Assembly: GCA_938743325.2 (NCBI GenBank)
Contig: OW568872.1
Coordinates: 186,001-250,000 of the forward strand
Reading direction: 5' to 3'
Length of the DNA: 64,000 bases
Origin: Pycnococcus provasolii
Lineage: Eukaryota > Chlorophyta > Pseudoscourfieldiophyceae > Pseudoscourfieldiales > Pycnococcaceae
A program made the position numbers and the translations under genes. The notes beneath the pieces were generated by a model that worked only from the letters and a program-made list of their open reading frames with translations, was not told where the DNA came from and did not search any database. Shown here in pieces: positions 49,274 through 58,951 of this stretch (positions are counted from its first letter, which is position 1; each line of letters starts with the position of its first letter).

Positions 49274-50794
49274 CTACCGAAGCGTCGTCTGGTCGGCATC
49301 TCCGCGTAAACGTCGGTCGAAGTCCGCCGCCTCGTCTCTCGCCAGCTGGTCTGTCACCGATCGATCAGAACGGAATGTCACGTCCGAATCGCGTAACGTG
49401 CGCTTCGCCTTGCGACGAGATGCAGCCTCCAACCCTTTCTGGAGCGACGGAGAATTGCCCTTGACAGCTGAGGCGGCACGCAAGCGCGACGCATTGCGCT
49501 GGTCAATCTCTGCATTGCGGCGCTGGTTGAGAGCGTTGCGTCCAAATGGAATGGCGAAGAAGGAGACGGCGTATGCGGAAAGCAGTGGCATGAGTGCCTT
49601 GACAGAGTCGAGCAGGCCAGCACCACTTGCATCCCGCGCCATCGCTCTCACCACGAGTGGATCGCCCAGCTTCGCCCCAAGGATTCCAACGCCGACGATG
49701 TTTGCGAGTCCCAGCATCACCACGAGAGCACGCTGTGCCGCCGGAGCATTGGAAAACTGCACGAGCTGCTCCTGCAGCACGCCGCCGCCACCACCACGAC
49801 CACCACTCGTCGTTCCCCACGTCTCGGATTCGAGGGACGACAACTGAGCTGTAACCTGCGCCGCCTTAAACGTGTAGACGATGCGATTTGTGATTTCGTC
49901 GTATTCCGGCGTTCCGCCAAAGCGGCAAAGCACCTCGAGCATGAAGTCCTCGCCCTGAGTTGCGTCGACGGGCTCCAGCATGAGCGGAGCAACCTGTTCC
50001 GCCACCACCGCGCCCTGTTGTTCCTTGAGCAGCGTTCCAATGAGACGCCACTGCTCGTCCTCGATCCCGTCGTTGGGATTTCCGTCGCCAAACACAAAGC
50101 TGAAAATGCTTTCAAGAAAGTTCATCTCCTCCTCCTGTTCGCCGTCAGCGTATACGCGACGCACACCAGGACGCGGGGATGTGTAGTAGAATAAGTCGAA
50201 GATGTTGAAGCCGAAGCCGCCACCGAAGCCGAAGCCGCCACCACGCTCCCTCCGCCGTTCGTCCCTTTCGGTGGAGCTTGCGGCGGCGATCGCGACGTAC
50301 ACGACGAGCAGCGAGACCAGGAGCGACGCGCCAAATGCCGTGCGCACAGCCTTTTCTGCAAATTCAAGGAACTGTTCTTGCTGAGCCACTCTCCGCGCGT
50401 CGCTGTCGCGAGCGAGGAGTTGCTCCTCAAAGTCGTCCTTGAAGGCGTACACGAGCTCTCCGCTGGTGGTGACTTCGAGTGCCCCTCCCGCGCGTGCGGC
50501 GAGCTCCGCCAGCGCCCTCTCCGCTTCCTCCACCTTGACACCCGCGGCTGTGGACGCGTCTCCGGCTGTGAGTCTCTTAGGCGACGGCGCCGCCTGTATG
50601 GCTGAGCGAACGCTTCGTGCTGACGCGGACGCCATCGAGAGAGCGGAAGTGGAAGAGTCATTATCCTCCAGGGACGCTTTGCAAAGCATACCACGTGATG
50701 AAGGACGTGAACGATATACGGGAAGATGAGGACGACAAGCAACACGCGGCGCACACACAGGCCTATGGCTTCTGCTCACCGTGACAAGCTTCAT
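49274..50794 (-). CDS. Plastid membrane protein, plant/cyanobacterial type, unknown
   Basis: 506 residues from ATG at 50792-50794. The leader (~75 residues) is Ser/Arg/Pro-rich and transit-like. EVTTSGELVYAFKDDFEEQLLAR is followed by a span at about 155-175 (FGASLLVSLLVVYVAIAAA), a Gly/Phe linker, FNIFDLFYY, then YDEITNRIVYTFKAAQV, and a second hydrophobic pair (LVVMLGLANIVGVGILGAKLG; LMPLLSAYAVSFFAIPF). The repeated VYxFK motif with membrane spans resembles, from memory, the Arabidopsis At5g03900-type chloroplast protein; the name 'iron-sulphur biosynthesis' attached to that family is not supported by anything here. Function unknown. Confidence 0.7.
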   Translation of the reverse strand: MKLVTVSRSHRPVCAPRVACRPHLPVYRSRPSSRGMLCKASLEDNDSSTSALSMASASARSVRSAIQAAPSPKRLTAGDASTAAGVKVEEAERALAELAARAGGALEVTTSGELVYAFKDDFEEQLLARDSDARRVAQQEQFLEFAEKAVRTAFGASLLVSLLVVYVAIAAASSTERDERRRERGGGFGFGGGFGFNIFDLFYYTSPRPGVRRVYADGEQEEEMNFLESIFSFVFGDGNPNDGIEDEQWRLIGTLLKEQQGAVVAEQVAPLMLEPVDATQGEDFMLEVLCRFGGTPEYDEITNRIVYTFKAAQVTAQLSSLESETWGTTSGGRGGGGGVLQEQLVQFSNAPAAQRALVVMLGLANIVGVGILGAKLGDPLVVRAMARDASGAGLLDSVKALMPLLSAYAVSFFAIPFGRNALNQRRNAEIDQRNASRLRAASAVKGNSPSLQKGLEAASRRKAKRTLRDSDVTFRSDRSVTDQLARDEAADFDRRLRGDADQTTLR

Positions 50795-50918
50795 AGATAC
50801 ACTATATTGAAAGTAAACAAAGATGCCCGTCCGTCCGGCGAAAACATCAGAAAGCTGCGAACGTGCCGAGAGGGAAAGGCAAAGCTCAGCCAAGCAAAAA
50901 GGAGGCGGGTGATGGAAT

Positions 50919-50975
50919 AGGGTTTTAAGTTAGGGTTTTAAGTTAGGGTTAGGGTTAGGGTTAGGGCTAGGGTAA
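50919..50975. promoter_or_regulatory. TTAGGG array in divergent promoter
   Basis: TTTTAAGTTAGGG twice, then four GTTAGG units and a GGCTAGGGTAAGG end. Midway between the divergent starts at 50794 and 51068, a spacer of only 273 bp. Confidence 0.55.
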
Positions 50976-51067
50976 GGCGTCTGCCGTTTGCTCTGCGCCT
51001 CAGAAGCGCTCCTTCGAAGCCTTCATTTCCCACCCTTGAGCCTCGAGGCTCGGTTTTCATCCTCGCG

Positions 51068-51796
51068 ATGCCGTTTCTTTTATTCGGCTATGGATCACTG
51101 ATATCGAACCCGTCCATGATTGGCGATCCGTCCATATGTAAAGTTCAGAATGTGCACGACGGCTATATCAGGGGATTTCGAAGGTGCTGGCACCAGGGAT
51201 CCACCGACCACAGGGGCGTGCCTGGCGCACCCGGGCGAACTGTCACGCTCACGGTTGACGCATCCTCGTACGTCATGGGACGCGCATTCAAAATTGACGA
51301 CGAACCTGAACGCGAGAAGGTGGCGATGGCGTATCTCGAGCATAGAGAAAAACAGTACGACCAACGACTCGAGGTTCCCTTCTACGCGGGACCTCCTCCG
51401 CCACCAGGATGCGACGACGTCGACGATGAGCCGTTGGGCACATGTCTAGTGTTCGTCGGCACGCCGAATGAAAATGCAAACGTGAACTACCTCGGCCCGC
51501 CTGAGTCCATGGCAAGTCTCGCGAGGCAGATTGCGAGTGCGCGAGGTCCAAGCGGGCACAACAGGGAATACTTGTACGCTCTTAGTGGCGCAATGCGCTC
51601 TTTTTTGGATGGAGAGTTTGCCCATCATGACCGACGGGCGCACGAAATATTCCAAGCCGCGGACTTTCACGGCCAAGCTGAAGCTCTCAAAGACGATGCG
51701 TACGAGGAGCTGACGAGTTTGTTTCTGCTGGAGCGGTTGGTCAAAGCCTACTCTGAGCTTGATCCTGAGAAGGTTGACTACACGTCGAACCTGTGA
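51068..51796 (+). CDS. CHAC: ChaC-type glutathione-specific gamma-glutamylcyclotransferase
   Basis: 242 residues from ATG 51068. FGYGSLISNP (residues 6-15) is the substrate-binding YGSL motif and YLEHREKQYD (89-98) carries the catalytic Glu (Glu94 by position). RGFRRCWHQGSTDHRGVPGAPGR is the family strand pair. It cleaves cytosolic glutathione to 5-oxoproline and Cys-Gly. Length slightly exceeds GGCT2 proteins because of a Pro/Asp loop (PPPPPGCDDVDD). TGTAA follows the stop. Confidence 0.95.
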   Translation: MPFLLFGYGSLISNPSMIGDPSICKVQNVHDGYIRGFRRCWHQGSTDHRGVPGAPGRTVTLTVDASSYVMGRAFKIDDEPEREKVAMAYLEHREKQYDQRLEVPFYAGPPPPPGCDDVDDEPLGTCLVFVGTPNENANVNYLGPPESMASLARQIASARGPSGHNREYLYALSGAMRSFLDGEFAHHDRRAHEIFQAADFHGQAEALKDDAYEELTSLFLLERLVKAYSELDPEKVDYTSNL

Positions 51797-51979
51797 ACGA
51801 CGAACGACGTGACTACGTAATATATATGTATAATATTAGAGTGTAAAAGAACGTCTTGCATGTACAAGCCAAACATCCCATTGACAAAGCTCACTCAAGA
51901 AGCTTGTTTTTTTTTCATGGAATGCCTTACTATGTGCGCGCATACCACGAATGGCGGATCCGCCGCAGACGGGGGGGCA

Positions 51980-52975
51980 TCACGCAGACTTGGCCTTCTC
52001 GAGGATGGCTATGTACTCCGCCTCGGTGATGGTGCCGTCGTTGTCCGTGTCCGCCGCGGCGAACATGTCCGAAATCTGAGTCGTGTTGAGGCCCTGCTCC
52101 AAGAGCGCGGACGTAAGCTCCTCGAGGGAAATCTTCTTGTCGCCATCCCTGTCAAGCGACGCAAAGCTCTTCTGGTACGAAACACCGCCACGCACGCTCT
52201 TGAGCCAGTCAGTCACCTCCGTTCGGTACACCGACGTGTGGCCACCCACCGCCGCGGCGCGCTTCTCGAGGTCGTCTGCGGCGCCGAACCTAAGGTCGTT
52301 CTCCTCGCTGTTGATCAGGTGGAAGAACAGACCAGCGGCGAGTCCGCCGGAGAGTGGGCCGACCCAATAAAGCCAGAAATACTTCGTCGTCTCGTGAACC
52401 GCGAAAAGGCCGGTGGCAACGGCAGGGTTGAATGCGGCGCCGCTCACGGGGCCGGCCGCATATGCGCCCGCCGTGACCGTGACGCCGATCGCCAGGCCGT
52501 AGAACGAGTTCCCCTCGGTGGAGACGGTGGTGGCAACGTTCAGGACGACCGCGGCGAGCGCGTACGTGAAGAGGAACTCCATCAAGAACGCGTGGCCAGT
52601 CATGACGTCAGCGCCTGGTTGCGGCAGCGGCGTGTTCTCCGCGCCGATCGCGAGCGCGCCCATGCGCGCCGCGCACAGCGCGCCGAGCACCTGCACGACG
52701 ACGTATCCTGCGAACTGCGGCACGCCGAGTTTCCCGCGCACGAGCACCGCCATGCTGACCGCCGGGTTGTAGTTGGCGCCGCTCACGTGTCCTCCCATGT
52801 AGATCATCGCCGCGAGCATGAGTCCGATCGCGATGGGCGCCTGTCCCGTCACAGTGCTTTTCCCAGTCAGGCTCACGACGAGCGTCAGGAAGAGCGTGCC
52901 TGTGAACTCGACGATGTAGGGCGCGACCATCTTAAGGTGAGCTGAAAGTTGAGGGGGCATCGCGCCACCCGGCAT
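51980..52975 (-). CDS. Aquaporin fused to a C-terminal EF-hand pair
   Basis: 331 residues from ATG at 52973-52975. Six membrane spans with two NPA boxes: GANYNPAVSM (70-72) and GAAFNPAVATG (183-185). The second lacks the Arg that normally follows NPA in the ar/R filter (Val here), so selectivity may be wider than water. After the last span (about 202-221) a cytosolic linker leads to two canonical EF loops: 275-286 (DRDGDKKISLEE) and 309-320 (DTDNDGTITEAE). Direct calcium gating of the channel is inferred. The extra C-terminal ~110 residues are unusual for the MIP family. Confidence 0.93.
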   Translation of the reverse strand: MPGGAMPPQLSAHLKMVAPYIVEFTGTLFLTLVVSLTGKSTVTGQAPIAIGLMLAAMIYMGGHVSGANYNPAVSMAVLVRGKLGVPQFAGYVVVQVLGALCAARMGALAIGAENTPLPQPGADVMTGHAFLMEFLFTYALAAVVLNVATTVSTEGNSFYGLAIGVTVTAGAYAAGPVSGAAFNPAVATGLFAVHETTKYFWLYWVGPLSGGLAAGLFFHLINSEENDLRFGAADDLEKRAAAVGGHTSVYRTEVTDWLKSVRGGVSYQKSFASLDRDGDKKISLEELTSALLEQGLNTTQISDMFAAADTDNDGTITEAEYIAILEKAKSA

Positions 52976-54108
52976 CGCTCTATCTCTCTTGCAGATATGC
53001 GATGATATGCCAAATAATCCGACAATACAGCACAAAGGGCCGCTAGCTAGACTATGGATAGGGGCGGCGCCGTCTATATCGGTTAGTTTATGGGGCAGGC
53101 TCTCCCCCCTGGTGCTTGCCAGGCTGGCCGCTGGCGTAAGTTGAACTAAAGTTGGATGGTGGTGGTGGGCGGTCCCAATCACACCTTGCCCACTCACTCC
53201 ACGAGAGTACAAGACCCGTCATCAGCAACGTATCCTACTGTATGGTAGAAACTAGAAAGGTACAGTAGTTCTTATCACCTACCTTTACCTTTACCCTCGT
53301 CGGAATTCTGGAGGAATTCTGGTCACAGCGGCACAGCGGCACAGCGGCACAGCGCCACAGCGGCAGTGCGGCACAGCGCCACAGCCAGGCAGCCGACTTG
53401 ACGGTCCGTTGTTGTACCGGATAAAACTACTATACGATAGAACAGGTCACGGGCTCACAGCCAGGCAGCGGCACAGCCAGGTGGGAAGGTCCAGCCCAGA
53501 GGTCCGGACACCAGCCCCAGGTGGCTTGGACTTTGGACTTTGGAAGACGTGTTTGTTTGCGTCCGGCCAGTCCGGCGTTTGTTTGCGCGGCTTTTCGCGT
53601 CACCGAAGGCCGAAGGGAAGGACGCCGAAAGCAACAGACGATCCGACGTGGACAACTTTATTGGACAACCAACCACCTGGATCCCCCGTGGAAAAAAGGT
53701 ACATAAACTATAAAGGGAAAAGCCAAACGAGGTGTTTTTTGCGCGCACAGCAAACATACTGTACAAACCAACCTTATTATAGGACCACTTGCCTCTTTTT
53801 TCCTGTGAAAGAAGAAAACTCAACTCGGAAACATCCCACTCACATACATTCCATTCCAAAAACGCGCTTAAGTTTAGTAGTCCGCAACCGTAACCATTCG
53901 TAACATTCGTACAGTACAGTACGTTCGACGCTAGACTTGCTCTTATAGGCCGGCCTTAAATAAGTAAGCCTCTAAGTGTCTCTTAAGGCGTTTATTTTTT
54001 CCACTTTTTTCACTTCCTATTTACATCTGTTTCATCTGTTTTTTTTTTTTCCATCTCCTTTTATAAGCTCTCAGCAGTTAATAAGGCACTGTTCTGTAGA
54101 AAGAAATC
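52976..54108. other. 1.1-kb divergent spacer with GCACAGCGGC repeats
   Basis: Contains a GGCACAGCGGCACAGC minisatellite (53328-53396) and CTACCTTTACCTTTACC (53279-53295). A CTATACGATAG motif is at 53432 and a GTACAGTACAGTAC-type palindrome at about 53909. No gene accepted. Confidence 0.45.
53328..53396. repeat. GGCACAGC minisatellite
   Basis: Imperfect tandem units of GGCACAGC/GCCACAGC, continued loosely as GCCAGGCAGCGGCACAGCC at about 53461. Confidence 0.65.
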
Positions 54109-54600
54109 ATGGATGTGCACGCCAATGCTCAAGTCTTGCACTCGCACAGCCTTGCACAGTCACACGAAGACCTGCTCCAAACGACGGCTACAAGCCAACA
54201 CGGAAGTCGGCTCTTGCCATTCGCAGCCATGATGTTCGGAGGGGCTATGCGCCTAGTAAGGCGTGGAAACAGCAAGAGGACAAAAACACTCGTCTCGCCA
54301 GCCACGGAGACGACCACCGACGTGCCGACTGTCGATGCGTCGATACCGATGAGTTGTGAGGAGAATACAGTCCTCTACTCGTCTGATTCGTGGCAATGCC
54401 TTGCTGCAAGCCGGAGTGAGCTTAACCTCGAGCGTCTCGTTGCGTCTTCTCACGCACAGGTGCCACAACACCACCAGCAGCAGCAGCAGCCGGCTGTTCC
54501 AACCGCACAGCTGTTCGCCGCGTTGTACGTGCTCTTTGCCGTCGCGTGCGTCGTCATGCTACGCCTGAACATGGGTGTGAGCTCTTGGAGTTCGGCATGA
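54109..54600 (+). CDS. Small tail-anchored membrane protein, unknown
   Basis: 163 residues from ATG 54109. Polar, Ser/Thr-rich body with a basic patch (RLVRRGNSKRTK), a Gln run (HHQQQQQ) and one C-terminal hydrophobic span (about 135-153: LFAALYVLFAVACVVMLRL) with only ~10 residues after it. The layout suggests a tail-anchored protein facing the cytosol. No family recognised. TGTAA follows about 50 nt after the stop. Confidence 0.6.
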   Translation: MDVHANAQVLHSHSLAQSHEDLLQTTATSQHGSRLLPFAAMMFGGAMRLVRRGNSKRTKTLVSPATETTTDVPTVDASIPMSCEENTVLYSSDSWQCLAASRSELNLERLVASSHAQVPQHHQQQQQPAVPTAQLFAALYVLFAVACVVMLRLNMGVSSWSSA

Positions 54601-54929
54601 ACACCACCGCCAAAGACATCAAACCAAAGAAAAACTGGAAAGTTAGAATTTGTAAATACGAAACGAGTTATAAGTACTACATATTTATCCACGCCCCCTC
54701 GCACGCAACGCGCAACGCGCAAGCTGGCGTCGAATGAAGGTCTAGACAAGGATCGCCCGGCGTTTGGTGGTTAAGAACGGTCGCCAAAGAAACAGTGAAA
54801 GGAATGACTCGGCCGTCTCGGCGAGACTGCTGTGATGACACGTGTCTTTAATTTGTGTGCGCAGTACTGTAAGAAGTGGTGCGGCGCGCGTGGCTCTCGT
54901 CTGAGCACTTGATGACCGTCCACCTGAGG

Positions 54930-55560
54930 TTATCGGAGTGGGTTGATCACACTTTCGCCGCCGCTTCTTGCTTGCATGGCAATCGATATCGACCCTTCTT
55001 CACGAGTCGACGATGAGGTGGATTGATCTTGCGCTGCCGTCCACGCAGCAGCGGATTGGCTCGTTGCGTGCTTCTTCTTGCACGCGCATATGCCAACGGG
55101 AATGCCCACGACAACAGCGAGGCCCGCAATGGCGATCCCGGCGATGACTGCCATGATGATCCGTCATGCGCCTTGACATCCATTTTGCACCACTTCTTAT
55201 TAAAGGTGTTGAACTTCGGGTACTGCACACCAATGGCGACGAATCCTTTGCGTGCCATGTAGTTGATGGTCGTCTGCGCGGGTTGTGCGTCCCATCGCAT
55301 TGTCGTCCCTGGGAAGTGGGAAGTACAGGAAGAGCGGCGCGTCTGCTTCGAGTCCTTTTCGCACACGGTCGTGGAGCGCGTTCTCCGTGAACAGCTTTGT
55401 GGTATCCGCTTGTGCTACATCGTACTTCCACGAGAATGTGAGCATGTCAGCCGCTTGCACAAGCACGAGAAAGGACGGAGTTTGGTCGTCAATAACGCCA
55501 AGTAGTCGTGACGAGGCGATTTCACGCCTGCGTGACCTTCTGACCGACTCTTGAGTTGTA
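54930..55560 (-). pseudogene. Decayed alpha/beta-hydrolase-like gene with C-terminal membrane span
   Basis: Clear coding signal on the minus strand in changing frames. It contains VIDDQTPSFLVLVQAADMLTF and LHDRVRKGLEADAPLFLYFP, then NYMARKGFVAIGVQYPKFN, a strand and helix pattern like hydrolases of the 'LFxFLPGT..AIGLxYP' type, and finally a span AVIAGIAIAGLAVVVGIPVG with a Lys/Ser tail. A 7-bp tandem duplication (55311-55317 and 55318-55324, GGGAAGT on the plus strand) shifts the frame inside the first block, and a second shift lies near 55150-55165. No start codon is seen upstream. Best read as a recently broken gene, unless the assembly is wrong. Confidence 0.6.
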
Positions 55561-55789
55561 AGTTGTACTAGTATCTTTTGTTTGGAAAGAAATGAATGGG
55601 TGAGGTCTTCTTACAGCCGTGGTGGCGAAGTTGTCGTCGTGTTGTTTGTTCATGTATAGTGAATTCGTGGCGTGTATATCGTGGACTTTTCCAGAAGAGA
55701 AAGTTTTCCCACGCCGCCAGTCAAGGGTACCAACACACTAGCACAATCTTCTGTTCTCACGCGGTTTCTTTTTCGGTAAATTTAGCGCT

Positions 55790-56050
55790 TCAACGTGCCA
55801 TGGCGGACACACCCGCCGGTGGCTTGGCGATGTCGACGGCGTTTTGCGCGGTGTTTTCGATTCCTCCCGTGCACATAGATTTCGAGAGGCACGCCGGGCA
55901 GTTGAAGTACGTGGGCAGACATTCTCGCCGGCCGAAGGTTCCGTTGACTTCGGCGACGACGGTGAACGGCATGCCGACGGCGTGTTTGACTTCACTATCT
56001 CCTCCGAGTTTATTTTTGATAGAGTCTGCGACGAGGTGTCTGTTTCCCAT
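55790..56050 (-). CDS. Small Cys-containing protein; longer frame blocked by one TGA
   Basis: 86 residues from ATG at 56048-56050: MGNRHLVADSIKNKLGG.., then VGMPFTVVAEVNGTFGRRE and a Cys cluster (C-x6-C-x2-C-x4-SMC). The same frame is open upstream to another ATG at 56117-56119, interrupted only by TGA at 56069-56071 (TVTLYT-stop-PLAGWV). The upstream 16 codons could be a uORF, the TGA could be selenocysteine, or the gene could be broken. The order of short strand, helix and FxVxxxVNG strand vaguely recalls small thioredoxin-fold (SelW/Rdx) proteins but there is no CxxU motif. Function unknown. Confidence 0.45.
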   Translation of the reverse strand: MGNRHLVADSIKNKLGGDSEVKHAVGMPFTVVAEVNGTFGRRECLPTYFNCPACLSKSMCTGGIENTAQNAVDIAKPPAGVSAMAR

Positions 56051-56119
56051 GACCCACCCGGCGAGCGGTCAGGTGTACAGCGTGACAGTACTACTACGAG
56101 CGGTGGTTGACGTGGCCAT

Positions 56120-56870
56120 GTTCTGAAATGAACGAGGGGGAGCTGATGAACGAGCGCTGACACGCACGCACGCACGCGCGCACAGGCCACAGCACAACCT
56201 CTTTCTACGGTAAAGGTAGCAGCTCTGATATCGTCCCTCCAGGAGGGAGAGGAGCTCTTTCTTGGGAATCATTTTACCAACTTTCACCGACTTTCACCGT
56301 TCCATTGCATGACGTTGTTGCATGCACGTCGCGTACTGTAACATGGTCAAGAAGAACTCAAGAACGAACGCAAGAACGCACCGGACGGTGCTACAGCCTA
56401 CCATCCTACAGGATCGTAGTGGTAGTGGGTAGGAGCCGCTTAACTAAGCGCTTAAGTGGTCTTAAGCGTGTCGACCGTCGACCGGATGGGACTCTTAGTT
56501 GGTACATATGTAAACTTTACCATCCTCTTTACCATGAGCGTCAAGCGAGAAGCGGCGACTTCGACCTTATCGTACCGGGTAGTACTGTGATAGTTCTATC
56601 CATTCTATGTAGTGATCGATGAAACTTGACCAGTCCATAGTACCTGTAGGAAGTACTAGTTCTCTACGATACGGCGACGGACGACGGTACACGCTAACAC
56701 GCTAACACGCCGGAGTTGCCAACCTTCAGGAGTTGCCACGTACCCTCTCCACGTACCCCTCCCTCGCCAAAAGGCCCTGCTGCCTTGCTGTCGTCTGGTG
56801 TCTGGGAATTCGTGTGCTCGCTCCCTTAACCTTAAGGCTTGCCTTTTGGCTTAAGCTGTGCCAAATAATC
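56120..56870. other. Divergent spacer, no gene seen
   Basis: Contains CTACGGTAAAGGTAGC (56205), TCTACGATACGG (56665) and ACTTAAGCG-type repeats around 56438-56466. No telomere-like array. Confidence 0.4.
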
Positions 56871-58844
56871 ATGGACTCCAGGGAGTACACGCCTTTAGGA
56901 GGAGAAGGCCCGTATTCAGACTATGGGTTTAGTTTGGGCGGTAATCGTCAAAACCTCATCAATAGCAGGCCGCGAAGCATATCGGCGCTCGGAGGAGGCT
57001 CGAACCTTAGGGACTACACCTCGCAATCCAACAGCTCGTCCGCGTCATATGCACCCAATATGAGGCCGCAAACGCGAACGTCCGGGAACAACTCCTCCGC
57101 CTCGCTAAACGAAGATACGACGAGGCAAAGTAAGGGCAAAAGCAGAGCGGCGCCCAACTGGCGACCGTCCAGGCCGAGAAGCAGAACGGTTACCATCGCG
57201 CCGTCGTCACTCAGGGAACGCGTCAGCGGCGCCGTCGACGACGGGGGTGCGGGTGGCGCGGCGTCGTCGCGCAAGGCAACAAAGGCAATCGCACGTGTCC
57301 TGCCACGCAAGGCTGTTGTGCTGAGTGCAGATGATATGACGGATAGCAGTAACCCCAGCGGGCAGATGGTCGTTGTCAACGAAAGCACGTGGCGCTGCGT
57401 GGCGTTCAAGGTCAAGACGAACGCGGCGAAGCAGTACCGCGTCTCGCCGTCGTGCGGCGTCATTCAGCCTGGCGACGGCGCCGTCATACGCCTGCAGCTT
57501 GCAAGACCAGTCAGTAGTGACGAGCGGGCACCCAAGCACGTATTCCAGGTGCACGTGCGCCGACTCGCTCCGGGACGCCACTCGCGCAAGCTGCCGTTCC
57601 AGACGGCGTGGGACGAGCTGTCGGAGGGCGAGACGCACATCTCGAAGAGGCGCACCGTTCTCAGCCACACGCCGGAGAGGCGCCGGTGGGCTGCCGACAA
57701 GGCAAGTCGGGCTTCGGAGGCTGGCAGCGCCTCACTTCCGCGCATCGCAGCCCACGCGGATGCCGACCCACAGAAAAGTAGTATCGGCGGCGCCGGCGAC
57801 GGCGACGACGGTGAATTTCAGCTTGCACCCGAGGAGCGCGCCTTGCTCGACGTCGCGCTCGCCGACGCGGCGAGGCGAGCCGCGCAGCCGGATGACGGAA
57901 CGTTCAGTGGAGATTCGGAGACGTCCGGCGCGCGCTCGGACGAGAGCGACGACGAGCTTCTCGAATTGGCACTGAGCGAGGAGCGTCGATGGAAGCGGCT
58001 CGTGGGAGTGCAGAGGCAGCAGAGGCTGCAGAGGAGCCAGAGCACTGGAAGCGGCGGCGCGCCTGCAGTCGGTGGCCTTGGCGTCGATGTCGCAGGCAAT
58101 CCAGTGGAGACAGATTCCGCATCCGCCTTGGCGTTCAGACGCGCTTCTCGCGTCGCGGGCGCGTGGAAGGATCGCATGGCGGCAGAGATGGCCAGCGCAC
58201 CCAGTCGCGACGTCACGCCGAGCCCAAGTCAGAGCTGGAAGCATGCGCTTGCCTTGCACCTTGCGACAGTACCATCGCCAAGCACGCCGACGGCGACAGT
58301 GCCACCCAGGCGGCCAACGCCAACTCCTCTGCTAACCCCCGCCGAGGCGGCGTGGCCAACGCAAGGAGAGCTTCGTCACGCATTGTCTGAGCCGATTTCG
58401 CAGTCGCCGGCGTCATCTCTGTCGCCATCTTCGCCGTGGGCGTCTCCCTCTGCCCCATCGCATCCAAGCATAGCCCGAGGTAAGAGCACGTCGCGATTCC
58501 TGCTGCCTCCCATGGACGGCATGTCTGCGGCGGATCGGCACGCGATCGAACTCGCAATCGAGGCGGATGAGCACGACTTCCTCCATCCCTTCGGTCCAAA
58601 CGCTCCGGGCATGCGCCGTGTTCGTGAGCAATCAGGCGCGAGGGTGGAGGACGCGGCTGAGCTTGGTGGTGCGGACGTGGAGTGTCTAATTTGCTTCGAC
58701 CGCGTCGCGGACACCATCCTCATTCCATGCGGCCACGCCGAGTACTGCGGTGCGTGCTTGCGGTTGCATGAGCGGAAGAATGGCGCAGCCTGCCCCACAT
58801 GTCGCGAGCCGTGGATAGACACGCAGCTCAAGGACTTTGGGTGA
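56871..58844 (+). CDS. MSP (VAP-like) domain protein with C-terminal RING finger
   Basis: 657 residues from ATG 56871. A low-complexity Ser/Arg N-terminus leads to an MSP domain (about 140-240): VVVNESTWRCVAFKVKTNAAKQYRVSPSCGVIQPGDGAVIRLQL, the NxT..xAFKVKT.xP..YxVxPxxGxI pattern of VAP proteins. A long Ser/Pro/Ala linker follows, then a C3HC4 RING at about 605-648 (CLICFDRVADTILIPCGH..C..C..CPTCREPW). VAP-type MSP domains bind FFAT motifs at ER contact sites; RING domains recruit E2 enzymes. A soluble E3 ligase reading FFAT-like peptides is inferred; no membrane span is present, unlike VAP. Confidence 0.9.
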   Translation: MDSREYTPLGGEGPYSDYGFSLGGNRQNLINSRPRSISALGGGSNLRDYTSQSNSSSASYAPNMRPQTRTSGNNSSASLNEDTTRQSKGKSRAAPNWRPSRPRSRTVTIAPSSLRERVSGAVDDGGAGGAASSRKATKAIARVLPRKAVVLSADDMTDSSNPSGQMVVVNESTWRCVAFKVKTNAAKQYRVSPSCGVIQPGDGAVIRLQLARPVSSDERAPKHVFQVHVRRLAPGRHSRKLPFQTAWDELSEGETHISKRRTVLSHTPERRRWAADKASRASEAGSASLPRIAAHADADPQKSSIGGAGDGDDGEFQLAPEERALLDVALADAARRAAQPDDGTFSGDSETSGARSDESDDELLELALSEERRWKRLVGVQRQQRLQRSQSTGSGGAPAVGGLGVDVAGNPVETDSASALAFRRASRVAGAWKDRMAAEMASAPSRDVTPSPSQSWKHALALHLATVPSPSTPTATVPPRRPTPTPLLTPAEAAWPTQGELRHALSEPISQSPASSLSPSSPWASPSAPSHPSIARGKSTSRFLLPPMDGMSAADRHAIELAIEADEHDFLHPFGPNAPGMRRVREQSGARVEDAAELGGADVECLICFDRVADTILIPCGHAEYCGACLRLHERKNGAACPTCREPWIDTQLKDFG

Positions 58845-58951
58845 CAAGCTTGCGTTGTAAAACATTCTGTATAAAACAATTCTCAAGAAGGAAAAAAAAG
58901 ATCGTTAAATGCCTTTGAGAACCGCCCGACAGTGCCGCCGGCGTTGCGTGC

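Noticed and set aside
53409-53903. 164-residue frame after the GGCACAGC repeats
   Set aside because: No ATG start, no domain, repeat-driven composition.
55639-55789. SECIS element for the TGA-interrupted gene
   Set aside because: A weak GTGG/CCAC plus ACTTT/AAAGT stem exists, but the quartet and apical AA are not properly placed.
56040-56078. 39-nt intron removing the in-frame TGA of the small Cys gene
   Set aside because: GT and AG are present and the frame would hold, but 39 nt is much shorter than the introns seen here and no branch site is evident.
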